Positions 46,027 to 55,486 of a DNA stretch of 64,000 bases are shown here, piece by piece (positions within the stretch are counted from its first letter, which is position 1; each line of letters starts with the position of its first letter). The position numbers were made by a program, and so were the translations under genes. The notes under the pieces were generated by a model. It saw only the letters and a program-made list of their open reading frames with translations. It had not been told where the DNA came from and made no database searches. Source of the DNA: Evansella vedderi (GTDB lineage: Bacteria > Bacillota > Bacilli > Bacillales > Salisediminibacteriaceae); assembly GCF_030813435.1 (NCBI RefSeq), contig NZ_JAUSUG010000019.1:60924-124923 (forward strand), read 5' to 3'.

Positions 46027-46520
46027 AAAGGCTCTGTTAAATTTTGATGTTGATTTTCGCTTCAGATACTCCAATTACGCCTAAAAGCAGCCCACGTCCT
46101 GTGGGCAACGGCGTAATGTTACCGTCCTGGTCCGCGGGCAACGCTTCAGCCTCCTCGTCCCTGCGGGGTCTTCAGCCGTTGCTTTTCGAGGCCACTGAAA
46201 AAGGACGTTTTTTCCCTTTTTCAGTGGTCTCGAAGCAATCAGCGAAGCCGTTGCAAGTTTTTAAAGCCTGCTATGAGTGGTTTTTTCATAGCAGGCGCGC
46301 AACGCGCGGAGCGATTGCTATTTTCTCAGCGAAAAATATATGACTTTTTCAGTGGCCTCTTGCTTTTCCCGCAGGAAAGAGCGTTGCCTCGTCGAATACA
46401 CATCGATTTGTCTCGACGGATACGCTACAGAGCAATGCTTGTAGAGGAAGAGACAGTCTCGTATCTTACGCTTCAATCAACTATGTTAAAAAATCAACAT
46501 TATCCTTTAACAGAGCTTTA
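46027..46520. repeat. MITE-like repeat, copy B (with nested hairpins)
   Basis: Bounded by inverted ends AAAGGCTCTGTTAAA and TTTAACAGAGCTTT. The 494-base interior is a mosaic. CACTGAAAAAGGACG pairs with CCCTTTTTCAGTG (46192-46229), and GCCTGCTATGA pairs with TCATAGCAGGC (46266-46296). Pieces shared with copy A (TGTAGAGGAAGAGACA) and copy C (CAGCCTCCTCGTCCCTGCGG) follow. The whole 45987-46627 gap has no gene. A further palindrome, CTTGGATGCGCTACAGGCGG to CCTCCAAGC, lies at 46535-46576. Confidence 0.7.
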
Positions 46521-46627
46521 ATTAAATATATTATGCTTGGATGCGCTACAGGCGGACGTCTTCCGCTCCTCCAAGCTTTATAACAAAGGAACCAAGCTTA
46601 CTAAAGTAGCCTTTCCTTTAATTTTAT

Positions 46628-47833
46628 TTATCGTATATATTCATTATAGAATTTTAAGAGAGTAAATCTGTCACGTATTAGATGAGCTTCTTGAAAGCTT
46701 CTTTGAAGTAGATTGTCAGTAATCCCGAGTTCCTCAGGTTCTGTTTCTCCCCCTAGTTCTTGGACCATTTCTTTTAATTCTGTAGAGTTAGGTATGCTAT
46801 TTATAATTTCTAATATGGCCTCTTTCTGCTCTATTACTTTAGTAACCTTTTCACTATCAGTATGTTCATTTCCTAATGATAAAGTGTTGATAGCGTCTTT
46901 AACTTTGTTTTTATATAAATCAGCTATTAAATAACAGGAAATACTTACTTTAGCTCCGTGTAATACTTGTGGCTGTTTATTACGCATAAAATCCATTTCC
47001 CAATAATGAGAGATATGATGCTCTGCACCAGAAGCGGGATGGGATTGTCCCATTATTAACATGGCTAGTCCTGAATTAATTAACGACTCCATCAATACTT
47101 TTATCCCTTCCTCACTCCCCAACGCAATCTGAGAACGATTATTTATACAGGATTGTAAAGCCTCTTTTGTAATTTGATACACAAGGGGACAAAAGGGTTC
47201 TCCTCCTATAAGAGAACTAAATTTCCAATCAGCAAGGGACGTGCTTTTCCCCAGCATATCTCCAAACCCAGCGGCAATCATTTTTTGTGGGGCATCTTCT
47301 AATATGTTGATATCTGCAAAAACAGCAATGGGGGCTTGTGTTTGGTAAGTCTTCTTTATTCCTTTTATAACGAGTGGAGCCCCCATGGAGTTGAATCCGT
47401 CTACAGATGGTGCAGTAGGTATGGATATAAAAGGCAGTCCCATTTTGTAGCTTACTACTCTAGTAATATCATGAAGTGTTCCGGCACCAACAGATAGAAG
47501 TACATCCGTTTTAGGAGGCACAGCCAATAATAATTGCACAATAGATTCTTCATTAGCAACTACATCATTTAACCTATCTGGTTCTATAAAGCACACTTCG
47601 ACATGAATACCTTTTTCACTTAATAGCTTGTAAAGTTTATTCCCGGCTACTTCATATGTATTAGTGTCTGCAACAAGGACGATATTCTTTAATGACTTCT
47701 TTTCTAAAAATAAAACTGCATCTTCCAGTGCCCGGTTGTTAATAACAATTTTCTCAATGCTTAATTCATGATGTTGATTACCACATTGACATCGTTCTGC
47801 CTGCTTTGAAATCTCCAATAAACTATTGTCCAT
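46628..47833 (-). CDS. araM: sn-Glycerol-1-phosphate dehydrogenase AraM
   Basis: NAD(P)-dependent enzyme of 401 aa reducing dihydroxyacetone phosphate to glycerol 1-phosphate, known in B. subtilis as AraM and part of its ara operon. The dinucleotide site is VLLSVGAGTLHDITRVVSYKMG, followed by PFISIPTAPSVDGFNSMGAPL. The metal ligands are expected in AAGFGDMLGKSTSLADWKF, HPASGAEHHISHYWEMD and LHGAKVSIS. Here it is separated from araD-araA by galM and a repeat and has its own AraR-like box. It makes the G1P backbone used for heptaprenyl glycerol lipids. Confidence 0.95.
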   Translation of the reverse strand: MDNSLLEISKQAERCQCGNQHHELSIEKIVINNRALEDAVLFLEKKSLKNIVLVADTNTYEVAGNKLYKLLSEKGIHVEVCFIEPDRLNDVVANEESIVQLLLAVPPKTDVLLSVGAGTLHDITRVVSYKMGLPFISIPTAPSVDGFNSMGAPLVIKGIKKTYQTQAPIAVFADINILEDAPQKMIAAGFGDMLGKSTSLADWKFSSLIGGEPFCPLVYQITKEALQSCINNRSQIALGSEEGIKVLMESLINSGLAMLIMGQSHPASGAEHHISHYWEMDFMRNKQPQVLHGAKVSISCYLIADLYKNKVKDAINTLSLGNEHTDSEKVTKVIEQKEAILEIINSIPNSTELKEMVQELGGETEPEELGITDNLLQRSFQEAHLIRDRFTLLKFYNEYIR

Positions 47834-47906
47834 ATTTCTTTTCTACTCCCCTACTAGTAGCTAAGGTATTGCGTAAATTAAGAAACAGCTTCTTTAACTA
47901 TTAAAC

Positions 47907-47922
47907 AGTTGTACGTATAAGT
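47907..47922 (-). promoter_or_regulatory. AraR-like operator before araM
   Basis: AGTTGTACGTATAAGT matches 13 of 16 consensus positions with the core TTGTACGTA. It is 74 bases upstream of the araM start. Confidence 0.7.
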
Positions 47923-48000
47923 TACTCTTCTAATTATAAATTAATCCATCTTTAATTGACAAGCTAATAAAAGAAAAACTTATTATTCTACCCTGAAAAT

Positions 48001-48145
48001 ACGAATCTGGATGTCATTCGCTACGGTCCGTAACCGCAGGAACGAGTGTTTACATCACGACTATGCTTCGAGTTGCCTCGACGCATAGGCTACTAAGCAT
48101 AAGCTTGTAGAGGAAGAGACAGACGGCTTCTAGTGGACTTCCACT
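48001..48145. repeat. Palindromic intergenic repeat, partner of the copy at 20.0 kb
   Basis: Begins with CGAATCTGGATGTCATTCGC TACGGTCC, which matches the reverse complement of 20053-20080 at all but one base. It then carries GCTTGTAGAGGAAGAGACAG, also found in MITE copy B. The 47834-48301 gap otherwise holds the araM operator and a terminator. Confidence 0.7.
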
Positions 48146-48254
48146 TACACCAACTTCAATAAAAACTTGTATTTTCATTCTCCATGGTGCTAAATTACTA
48201 TTGCATGGAGGTATACCCCGAAAATACAAATGCTTTTAACTAATTTTAAAAAAG

Positions 48255-48285
48255 AGACCCGTTATGAAATTTTCATAGACGGGCT
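48255..48285 (-). terminator. Terminator of the GH127 gene
   Basis: AGACCCGT...TATGAAA pairs with TTTCATA...ACGGGCT around a short loop with one mismatch; T-rich sequence follows on the minus strand. It lies 17 bases beyond the stop. Confidence 0.7.
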
Positions 48286-48301
48286 ATCGTTCGTAATATT
48301 T

Positions 48302-50584
48302 CTATTTATTTGTCTTTACAATTCTTACACCGTAAACGCCGCCAGCTAGCTTTCCTTCTTCATTCGAAGTAAACTTAACTTCCACTTTGTTCTTTCCTTC
48401 TAGTAGTTCTTGAGGAATTTCGTAGCGAACATCTATGGTGCTTACAGGAGATCCAAGTCCATCTAATTTTTGATTGGCGATCACTGTACCGTCAACCAAT
48501 ATATCGAAATATCGCTCATATTTTTTTTCATCTTCAATAATGGTACGGTCCCCTCCAAAATAGGTAACTTCTAAGCTTAGCTTTTTATCCGATTCTACCG
48601 CCATATCATAGCTAAAGAAGCCACCATCACGAGCATCACGCCATCCCTTTTGAACTAGATTTAAATAACCACTTTGAGAATTATGTGACTTAAAATTGTG
48701 TTCTACTTCAGGTTGCTGTTCACCAGGCTGTACAAAATCAATAGTTATAGCTCTTAGTTTTTCACGTTCCTCTTTTTCTGTATCTACAAATGTCTTAAAG
48801 GCTTCTTTATCCATCAAGTTCCAATATAACGTATAGCGCTCATGATGAAGATCATAAAATGGAACAAGTGTAACTTTTACATCCCCTGGTTGTCCAACAG
48901 CATCTGTTTCAAAGGTTAGCTTAGAAGTATCCACGCTTGTGATCCATTCATCAAGCCTATTCTTATCCGCAACTAGTGTTGGTACATCAATTAATGGATG
49001 ATTATTTAGCTTTAAATGATCCGCAAGTATATCCGTTTCAGGGAAATTCTCTCTACCTAACGCTCCTGCTAATACAATTGGTCCGTACATAATCCCAACC
49101 TTATTGTCGTCATCTTTAGCAGTGTAGCTGTGAAGATCCATTGGTAGTTGAACTTCAACAACATCTCCTTCTGTCCATTCTCTTCCGATGGTTAAATATC
49201 CATTATCGGAACTAGAAAATGTTTCTACTCCATTAACAACAGCCGTTACCGCTCCTTTAACCCAATATGGAACACGAATATGAAGGTTTAAAAACTCATT
49301 ATCTGCCTGTTCAAAAATAAGTTTTGTTCTGTCCGTTTTCGGGAAATCCGTCACTTGTATTACTTTGAGTTTTTTATCAGCTAATCCAAGCTCTGACGCA
49401 ATAAATAAATTTACATAAAAATCTTTATTATTAGTGTAGTAAATACTTCTAGTGTAGCGAGCCGGATTTTCCATCCCTGTGCCAGTACAACACCAGAAGG
49501 AGTTATCTGGTGAACAGTATACTTTAAAATGACCTGGCTGTGAGGAAACAAAATATGTTTTCATTCCTGACTCTGGGTCCTGTGATGCAAGGATATGATT
49601 GTATAATGCCCTTTCATAGAAATCCATTTGTTCTGACTCACGAAACCAATCAAACATAAGCTCCGTTAACTTTAGCATATTGTACGTATTACATGTTTCA
49701 GTCGTTTGTACACCAAGTTTTTCACTGTTTTCCGGACCGAAATGTTCGTTAATACTATTGCCACCAATAATATAGGAACGGGATCTTGTTACTTGATTCC
49801 AAAAGAATATAGCCATCTTCTTAAACTTTTCATCGCCCGTAATATTGTATAGCTTTGCCGCCCCAACTACCTTTGGAATTTGCGTATTGGCATGTTTTCC
49901 TTCTAGCTCATCTACTCCATTGGCTAGGGGATCCAAGACTGCCTTATGGCAAAAACGAATGGCAAGATCTAGATACTCTTTATTTCCTGTAATTGTATAA
50001 AGATCGGCCATTGCTTCATTCATCCCACCATGCTCACAAGTTAACATTTTTTGAAACTGCTCGTCCGTTAAATATTCTGTCCCTTTTTTTGCCCAATCAG
50101 CAAGCTTGATGACTACCTCTAGTGCCTTTTCATTTCCCATTAGTGTATAAATGTCGATAAGTCCAGCATAAATCTTGTGAATACTATACCAAGGCACCCA
50201 CTGACCAGCTAAATTAAAATGCTCTACCTCAAAGTCTCCTGTAAAGGTCTTGTCAAAACAAGCTCTTGGAAAACCACTAACATAACCATCTTTGTCATAG
50301 CTTTGTATAAGGGCAAGCTCATCCACTGCATACTCTACTTTTTCCTTCAATTTCTCATCCTTTGTTAGCGTATACATTTGTGCTGCTGCAGAAAGCCAAT
50401 GTCCAATGGAATGACCGCTAATGCCTGTTGACTCCCATCCCCCATATCTTGGCTTTTTCGGAGATTTTGAAACAGCCTCATAGCATGGGGCCATTAACCG
50501 ATCAACATCCAGATAAATTAAATATTCCTTTCCCTTTTCTTGAGACTCTTTGAATATACCATCTAGTAGTCCAACGTTTTGCAA
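48302..50584 (-). CDS. Beta-L-arabinofuranosidase, GH127
   Basis: Cytoplasmic glycosidase of 760 aa of the HypBA1 type, which removes beta-1,2-linked L-arabinofuranose. The zinc-cysteine centre is intact: Glu and Cys in TTETCNTYNMLKL and the Cys pair in YCSPDNSFWCCTGTGMEN. In HypBA1 one Cys of that pair is the nucleophile. An (alpha/alpha)6 barrel occupies the first two thirds, with beta-rich domains after it. No signal peptide. The start is TTG at 50584 with GGGAGG 8 bases upstream. It is co-transcribed with the YesL-like gene. The substrate may be plant extensin-type arabinans rather than pectic arabinan, by family knowledge. Confidence 0.93.
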   Translation of the reverse strand: MQNVGLLDGIFKESQEKGKEYLIYLDVDRLMAPCYEAVSKSPKKPRYGGWESTGISGHSIGHWLSAAAQMYTLTKDEKLKEKVEYAVDELALIQSYDKDGYVSGFPRACFDKTFTGDFEVEHFNLAGQWVPWYSIHKIYAGLIDIYTLMGNEKALEVVIKLADWAKKGTEYLTDEQFQKMLTCEHGGMNEAMADLYTITGNKEYLDLAIRFCHKAVLDPLANGVDELEGKHANTQIPKVVGAAKLYNITGDEKFKKMAIFFWNQVTRSRSYIIGGNSINEHFGPENSEKLGVQTTETCNTYNMLKLTELMFDWFRESEQMDFYERALYNHILASQDPESGMKTYFVSSQPGHFKVYCSPDNSFWCCTGTGMENPARYTRSIYYTNNKDFYVNLFIASELGLADKKLKVIQVTDFPKTDRTKLIFEQADNEFLNLHIRVPYWVKGAVTAVVNGVETFSSSDNGYLTIGREWTEGDVVEVQLPMDLHSYTAKDDDNKVGIMYGPIVLAGALGRENFPETDILADHLKLNNHPLIDVPTLVADKNRLDEWITSVDTSKLTFETDAVGQPGDVKVTLVPFYDLHHERYTLYWNLMDKEAFKTFVDTEKEEREKLRAITIDFVQPGEQQPEVEHNFKSHNSQSGYLNLVQKGWRDARDGGFFSYDMAVESDKKLSLEVTYFGGDRTIIEDEKKYERYFDILVDGTVIANQKLDGLGSPVSTIDVRYEIPQELLEGKNKVEVKFTSNEEGKLAGGVYGVRIVKTNK

Positions 50585-50630
50585 TGGTGTTACCTCCCTG
50601 TATATATTTTTACATTACATGAATCTACAA

Positions 50631-51248
50631 TTAATCCCCTTGTGCTTCTATCTTTTGAATAACATTATGGGTAAGCCACATAATAGCAAATGCTAAGAGA
50701 CTCCCTGAATAAAATAATGACATTCCCGGAAAAATTAATAATGCATAGTAAAGGATAATAGTACAAATGGCGATTCCAATAGTGGTGATCGGCTTCGTAA
50801 TACCAATAAAAATTGCAAATTTAAAATACTGAAATAGGGTGAATTGATAATGTACAAATAAAGGAAAAATATAAAATAAAATAATAACAAACAAAACACT
50901 ACCGAAAATTAACAAGGAAGTTAGAATAGTAGCTAGCCAACCATCTACAGTTGCTAAAAATAGAAAATCAACATAAATAATAACCCCGATGATAAGAATG
51001 AATAAACCTATTAAGTTAATTTTGAAGAATTCCTTACGATAGTACTCCCAAAAAGTCTTAAATACAGGGATTTCAGACTCTCCCTTTATCCATTTCCGAA
51101 TGACTGCAAACATTGCTGCCGTAGCAGGAAAAAATCCAAATACAAATAACCCTACGATGGTGAAAAGGATCCATAACACATTTACATAAGCCAAACGCAT
51201 GACCCATTCAAATATTCCCATTATTCCAGCCCATGCATTACCATTCAT
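50631..51248 (-). CDS. YesL-like DUF624 membrane protein
   Basis: Membrane protein of 205 aa with about five hydrophobic segments (for example VLWILFTIVGLFVFGFFPAT and INLIGLFILIIGVIIYV), of the YesL/DUF624 family. In Bacillus such genes accompany YesMN systems and oligosaccharide ABC importers, but their action is unknown. GGAGG precedes ATG. It starts the unit with the GH127 gene (46 bases between), just downstream of the araR remnant. Confidence 0.85.
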   Translation of the reverse strand: MNGNAWAGIMGIFEWVMRLAYVNVLWILFTIVGLFVFGFFPATAAMFAVIRKWIKGESEIPVFKTFWEYYRKEFFKINLIGLFILIIGVIIYVDFLFLATVDGWLATILTSLLIFGSVLFVIILFYIFPLFVHYQFTLFQYFKFAIFIGITKPITTIGIAICTIILYYALLIFPGMSLFYSGSLLAFAIMWLTHNVIQKIEAQGD

Positions 51249-51321
51249 AGTACTGCCTCCTCTTACAGCTTCAGAGCTGTCAACTTTGAATTAACTGCCC
51301 TTTCTATTATAAGCACCTTAA

Positions 51322-51868
51322 TTACTCCTCCGGTTTTGCTGGTTTAGCCGTGGAATTCCGCATAATTAATTTCGGTTTAAAAGTATAAGGGTCCCCATTA
51401 AATTCACTTTTACCTTCAATCACATCCAATAATAAGTGTGCTGCTTTTTCCCCTAATTCCTTTTTAGGATGTTCTACCGTCGTTAGATTTATTTCCGTTG
51501 CTTCTGCTAAATGGGAATTATCATACCCTACAATGGAAATATCCTCAGGTACCTTATAATTAAGCTTTCTCAACACCTTAAGTACATCTAATGCAATTAA
51601 ATCATTATAGCAGAATATAGCTGTAGGCTTATCCCTTAATGTTTGCAACAGCTACTCTACTCTACTATTTAATGTACTGCCTACTTCCTCTGTTGTGAAG
51701 GAAACCAGCATACCCGGAAATGGTGTTAAACCATATTCCCTGTGGGCTCTAATATATCCTTTCATACGTTTTACTCCTTGTAAATCGTCACCCTTGAATA
51801 TCCCAAGAATTTTTTCATGACCTAATTGAATTAAATGTTCTGTAGCAATAAACCCTCCTGTTTTCTTT
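51322..51868 (-). pseudogene. Remnant of a second araR-like gene
   Basis: The C-terminal half of an AraR-type protein without its DNA-binding domain. From 51868 the frame reads GGFIATEHLIQLGHEKILG and GVKRMKGYIRAHREYG, close to AraR (GGFIQTEHLIQNGHKNIVG, GVKRMKGYIKAHRKH). A TAG at 51652-51654 then interrupts it, and it resumes with IFCYNDLIALDVLKVLRKLN and DISIVGYDNSHLAEATEINL. Upstream of GGF the sequence stops matching and hits TAA. A decayed duplicate of araR is the simplest reading; the intact 108-codon tail would lack DNA binding. Confidence 0.85.
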
Positions 51869-51927
51869 TAGTGAGCAAAAAACAACAATCTATACGAAAA
51901 AGCTTTCCTAATTTATTCAATTGATAA

Positions 51928-51955
51928 AAATGTGCAGGGGTTAGCCTGCACATTT
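51928..51955 (-). terminator. Terminator of the araNPQ-arabinanase operon
   Basis: AAATGTGCAGG and CCTGCACATTT form a perfect 11-bp stem followed on the minus strand by TTTTTATC. Confidence 0.85.
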
Positions 51956-52033
51956 GAATGAATTATGGTATACCTTTAGTATAGGGATTTACCACTGTAG
52001 ATGAATTGGATACACAAAGCTAAATTATCGTTT

Positions 52034-53467
52034 TTATTCAAGATCCACTTCGCTTTTCTTTCCCCAAACAGATACGCCATCTTGGTCTAGCCCTGTAAAA
52101 TATAATGTAGGCTGATCGTTGCGCCAATCCCATCCTGGAAGTACAGTTACTGTTTCCACTTGTGTTCCCTGATCTGTTTCCCAAGTGAGTACAAGTGTAT
52201 TGTCAGCTTCAAATGTCCAATTATGTTCTCCATCATTGGAAGCAACAACGCCATTAGACAAAATCTCAATGGTTTGAGAATCTACATTCACTTGATCTCT
52301 TTCATGCCTTAAGTGCTCCCATTCACCAACAAGCATCAAATCAGGAATAGGTTGTAGGGTTTCTCCCGCATAGCGAGATGGTGAAACTACTGGCCAACCA
52401 TCTTCCGTCCAAACTATTTTACGAATGTGTAAATAGGACCAATTTGGATCCGCTTGTGCCCTTGCATGATGAGCCATAAAGTAATTATCCCCATCTCGGA
52501 GTACTGTATTATGACCAGGTGCTACCCAACCATGTTCATTGCCAAGTTGATATCCACCAAACAGTTTCGTACCTGCTTCGTAATGTGGTCTAACGGATAG
52601 GTCAGTTAATTCATTCCCATTAAAATCCACGTACGGCCCCGTTATTTCATCTGAACGTCCAACTCTAACATTATAATCAGAATTTAGGGAACCATATGAA
52701 GTAAACAAGTAGTACATGTCCAATTCAGGATTATATACAATATTCGGGCCTTCTATCGCTCTGTCAGCCATAAAATCCCTTACGGCTAATTGAGTTCCGA
52801 ACCCTTCTTCTACTGGTTTTCCTGTATCAGGGTCAATCTCTAGAAGGTGAATACCCTCCCAAAAGGATCCGTATACCATCCATGGAACTCCATGACGATC
52901 AAATGTAATATTAGGGTCGATAGCATTTACAGGATCAGACCCTGTCGTTTTAATTACTTCCCCTTGATGTTCCCACGGACCTTCAATAGAATCACTTGTA
53001 GCTAAGCCTATATAGGATCTATTTACTCCAAATCTAGATGCGGTGTAATACAAATAATACGTATCATTCATTTTAACCACGTCGGGTGCCCATAGATTTT
53101 CAGGATTCGCCCATTCCATTACCTCCTCAGGAACATCGTCAAGGGCTTGTCCAATATATTCCCAATCAATGAGATCCTGAGACCTTCTAACCATGATTCC
53201 GAATGGATATGGACCTCCAACCATATAATCTGTAGAAAATATATAATACGTATCCCCGTCTTTAACAAGTGCAGGATCATGAGTATTCATAATCCCCCAT
53301 CTGTCTGTATTGTGTATATGTGCAGGATTAACTAGACCATACTCAGGTGGTGCCGTTGGAAATTCTGGAACAGGAATAGAAACACTCTCTTCCTGTCCCC
53401 AAAACACCACCGCAAGGAGAATACCCACAGCCACCGCACATGTTAATACCCAAGTTTTTTTCATCAT
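52034..53467 (-). CDS. Secreted endo-1,5-alpha-L-arabinanase, GH43 (AbnB-like)
   Basis: Exported enzyme of 477 aa cutting arabinan chains. A signal peptide or anchor spans residues 5-22 (WVLTCAVAVGILLAVVFWG). No lipobox Cys is present, so it is released or held by the uncleaved helix. The five-bladed GH43 fold shows the catalytic Asp in GIMNTHDPALVKDGDTYY, Asp in NAIDPNITF and Glu in RAIEGPNIVYN. The C-terminal beta domain (LMLVGEWEHLRHERDQ and TVLPGWDWRNDQPTLYFTGL) is that of AbnB/YxiA-type arabinanases. It follows araQ by 40 bases, so it is in the importer operon. Confidence 0.92.
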   Translation of the reverse strand: MMKKTWVLTCAVAVGILLAVVFWGQEESVSIPVPEFPTAPPEYGLVNPAHIHNTDRWGIMNTHDPALVKDGDTYYIFSTDYMVGGPYPFGIMVRRSQDLIDWEYIGQALDDVPEEVMEWANPENLWAPDVVKMNDTYYLYYTASRFGVNRSYIGLATSDSIEGPWEHQGEVIKTTGSDPVNAIDPNITFDRHGVPWMVYGSFWEGIHLLEIDPDTGKPVEEGFGTQLAVRDFMADRAIEGPNIVYNPELDMYYLFTSYGSLNSDYNVRVGRSDEITGPYVDFNGNELTDLSVRPHYEAGTKLFGGYQLGNEHGWVAPGHNTVLRDGDNYFMAHHARAQADPNWSYLHIRKIVWTEDGWPVVSPSRYAGETLQPIPDLMLVGEWEHLRHERDQVNVDSQTIEILSNGVVASNDGEHNWTFEADNTLVLTWETDQGTQVETVTVLPGWDWRNDQPTLYFTGLDQDGVSVWGKKSEVDLE

Positions 53468-53507
53468 AAAGCAGTACACTCCTAAGGTGTTTATTAAACA
53501 GTCGAGC

Positions 53508-54425
53508 TTATCCCTTTACTCCAGCATAGTTCATTGATTCCACAAAATAACGCTGGAATGCAAAGAATACAACTAGAAGAGGTATCATGGAAACTAATGA
53601 CGCTGCCATAATTAACGGGAAATCGTTCTGAATTTCGTAAAAAGCATTAAAATTAGCAATCATCAGTGGCAATGTTTGATTCCTTGGTGAATGTAAATAG
53701 ATTAATGGACCTACATAATCATTCCAAATACCCATAAACCACAGAATAACTTGAGCTGCGATAGCTGGCTTAATCATCGGTAACATAATCTTCCAAAATA
53801 TACCAAAATATCCACTACCGTCAATTTTTGCCGCTTCAATAATTTCATCTGAAATTCCATTCATAAATTGTCTTAGGAAGAACATCATAAATACATTTCC
53901 TAACATAGCTGGAACAATTAAAGGTAATAAGGAGTCTATCCAACCTAAATTAACGAATAAAATATAATGCGGAATCATTAAGGCTGGAAATGGAATCATC
54001 ATCGTCCCTAGTAAGCCTAAAAAGATCTTTTCCCTACCAGGGAAATTTAATTTAGAAAATGCAAAAGCACCTAATGCCGTAAAAAATGTTCCAAAGGCTA
54101 GTACAACAATTGCATAAATGGAACTATTCATAAACCCTGTTAATAACGGCGCCTTTTCCCATATTTCAACATACTTTGTCCAAACAATTGGATCAGGTAT
54201 CCATTCTGGGGTACTTGTCCGGGTTTGTATTGGTGTCTTCAAAGAAGTGGAGATCATCCAGACAAAGGGAAGCACCATAGTAATTGAAAAAATCGAAAGT
54301 AGAGTAAATATGGTCACATCAGCTATCTTCTTTGATGTTGATTTGTAAAGGGTCCTTCTTGGACCAGAACTTTTGTTACTCCCTTTATTTACTTCTTCTT
54401 TAACATTTGTTGTATCATTCTTCAT
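53508..54425 (-). CDS. araQ: ABC sugar importer permease AraQ-like
   Basis: MalG-type membrane subunit of 305 aa with six hydrophobic segments and the ATPase-contact EAA loop EIIEAAKIDGSGYFGIFWKI. With AraP it would form the channel for arabino-oligosaccharides. The unusual basic N-terminal 30 residues (KEEVNKGSNKSSGPRRTLYK) extend into the cytoplasm. AAGGGGGG precedes ATG, 18 bases after araP. No ATPase gene is near; in B. subtilis the shared MsmX serves AraNPQ. Confidence 0.9.
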   Translation of the reverse strand: MKNDTTNVKEEVNKGSNKSSGPRRTLYKSTSKKIADVTIFTLLSIFSITMVLPFVWMISTSLKTPIQTRTSTPEWIPDPIVWTKYVEIWEKAPLLTGFMNSSIYAIVVLAFGTFFTALGAFAFSKLNFPGREKIFLGLLGTMMIPFPALMIPHYILFVNLGWIDSLLPLIVPAMLGNVFMMFFLRQFMNGISDEIIEAAKIDGSGYFGIFWKIMLPMIKPAIAAQVILWFMGIWNDYVGPLIYLHSPRNQTLPLMIANFNAFYEIQNDFPLIMAASLVSMIPLLVVFFAFQRYFVESMNYAGVKG

Positions 54426-54443
54426 TATTAATGCCCCCCTTCC

Positions 54444-55334
54444 TTATTGATGAACCCATTTCTTTTGCATGGCAAAGTTAAATATTGTGATAACAAAAAT
54501 CATTAAACCAAGTAACCAAGATGCTGCACTTGCATAACCTAAGGCATTATATTGGAAACCTTCCTGCCAAATATAGAACACGATGGAAGCAGAGCTGTAC
54601 CCTGGTCCCCCAGCAGGAGTCATAATTTGAATTTCAACAAAAATTTGCATTGTATTAATAACCCCTGTAACGATTAAGAAAAAGGTCATTGGAGTCAATA
54701 AAGGTGCCGTAATGTGACGGAATTTCTGAAGGAAATTTGCCCCATCTATTTCAGCTGCCTCGTATAATGATTTTGGTATATTCTGTAATGCGGCTAGGTA
54801 GAAAATCGTTGACACACCTAAACCTCTCCATATTCCTAAAATAATAATAGCCGGTTTTACCCAATCTCTGTTATTTAACCAGTTGACAGAATTTATTCCG
54901 ACTGAATTTAATAGATGATTAATTAAACCAAACTCATAATTATACATCCATTGCCACAAAATGGTGATAGCTACAATGGAAGATACAACAGGTAAATAAA
55001 TCAAAAATCGGAATATAGTAATACCGGGAATCCCTCGATTCATCCAAACAGCTAAGACCATTGATATGGCTAAACCAATTGGGATGCCAAGGAGATAGAA
55101 TGCCGTATTCCCCATTGCTCTCCAAAAACGATCATTCTGAATCATATTTATATAATTTTCAAATCCTATAAACGTTGCAGTTCCAAAAATATTCCAATCA
55201 GTCATACTAATATAGAAGGAATAAATCAAAGGACCGAATAGGAATAAGACAAATTGTAAAACGAGTGGAAAAATAAATATAAAAGCAATCCATTTTTCTT
55301 TTCTATTTAAACGACTTAAACCTTGTGTAGCCAT
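54444..55334 (-). CDS. araP: ABC sugar importer permease AraP-like
   Basis: MalF-type membrane subunit of 296 aa with six hydrophobic segments and the EAA loop SLYEAAEIDGANFLQKFRHI. FIFPLVLQFVLFLFGPLIYSFYISM is the usual first helix. It lies between araN and araQ in the same operon, and the symbol rests on that order and on the ara context. Confidence 0.9.
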   Translation of the reverse strand: MATQGLSRLNRKEKWIAFIFIFPLVLQFVLFLFGPLIYSFYISMTDWNIFGTATFIGFENYINMIQNDRFWRAMGNTAFYLLGIPIGLAISMVLAVWMNRGIPGITIFRFLIYLPVVSSIVAITILWQWMYNYEFGLINHLLNSVGINSVNWLNNRDWVKPAIIILGIWRGLGVSTIFYLAALQNIPKSLYEAAEIDGANFLQKFRHITAPLLTPMTFFLIVTGVINTMQIFVEIQIMTPAGGPGYSSASIVFYIWQEGFQYNALGYASAASWLLGLMIFVITIFNFAMQKKWVHQ

Positions 55335-55486
55335 AATTCACCCGACTTCCTTTCCCGTTAAATATGGATTGTAGTAACGGTTTTTTAAATGACATGATGG
55401 CGTGCCATTTAGCAAGCCATCATGTTTAGTTCACGTATAAACATCATTTACTTTTTTTTTACAAAAGCATCTTTAGACTCGCACTA

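Noticed and set aside
46044..46521. Reading frames inside the repeats at 46.0 and 21.5 kb, both starting MMLIFAS
   Set aside because: The similarity comes from shared repeat DNA, not from a protein family; frames end at hairpins and have no RBS.
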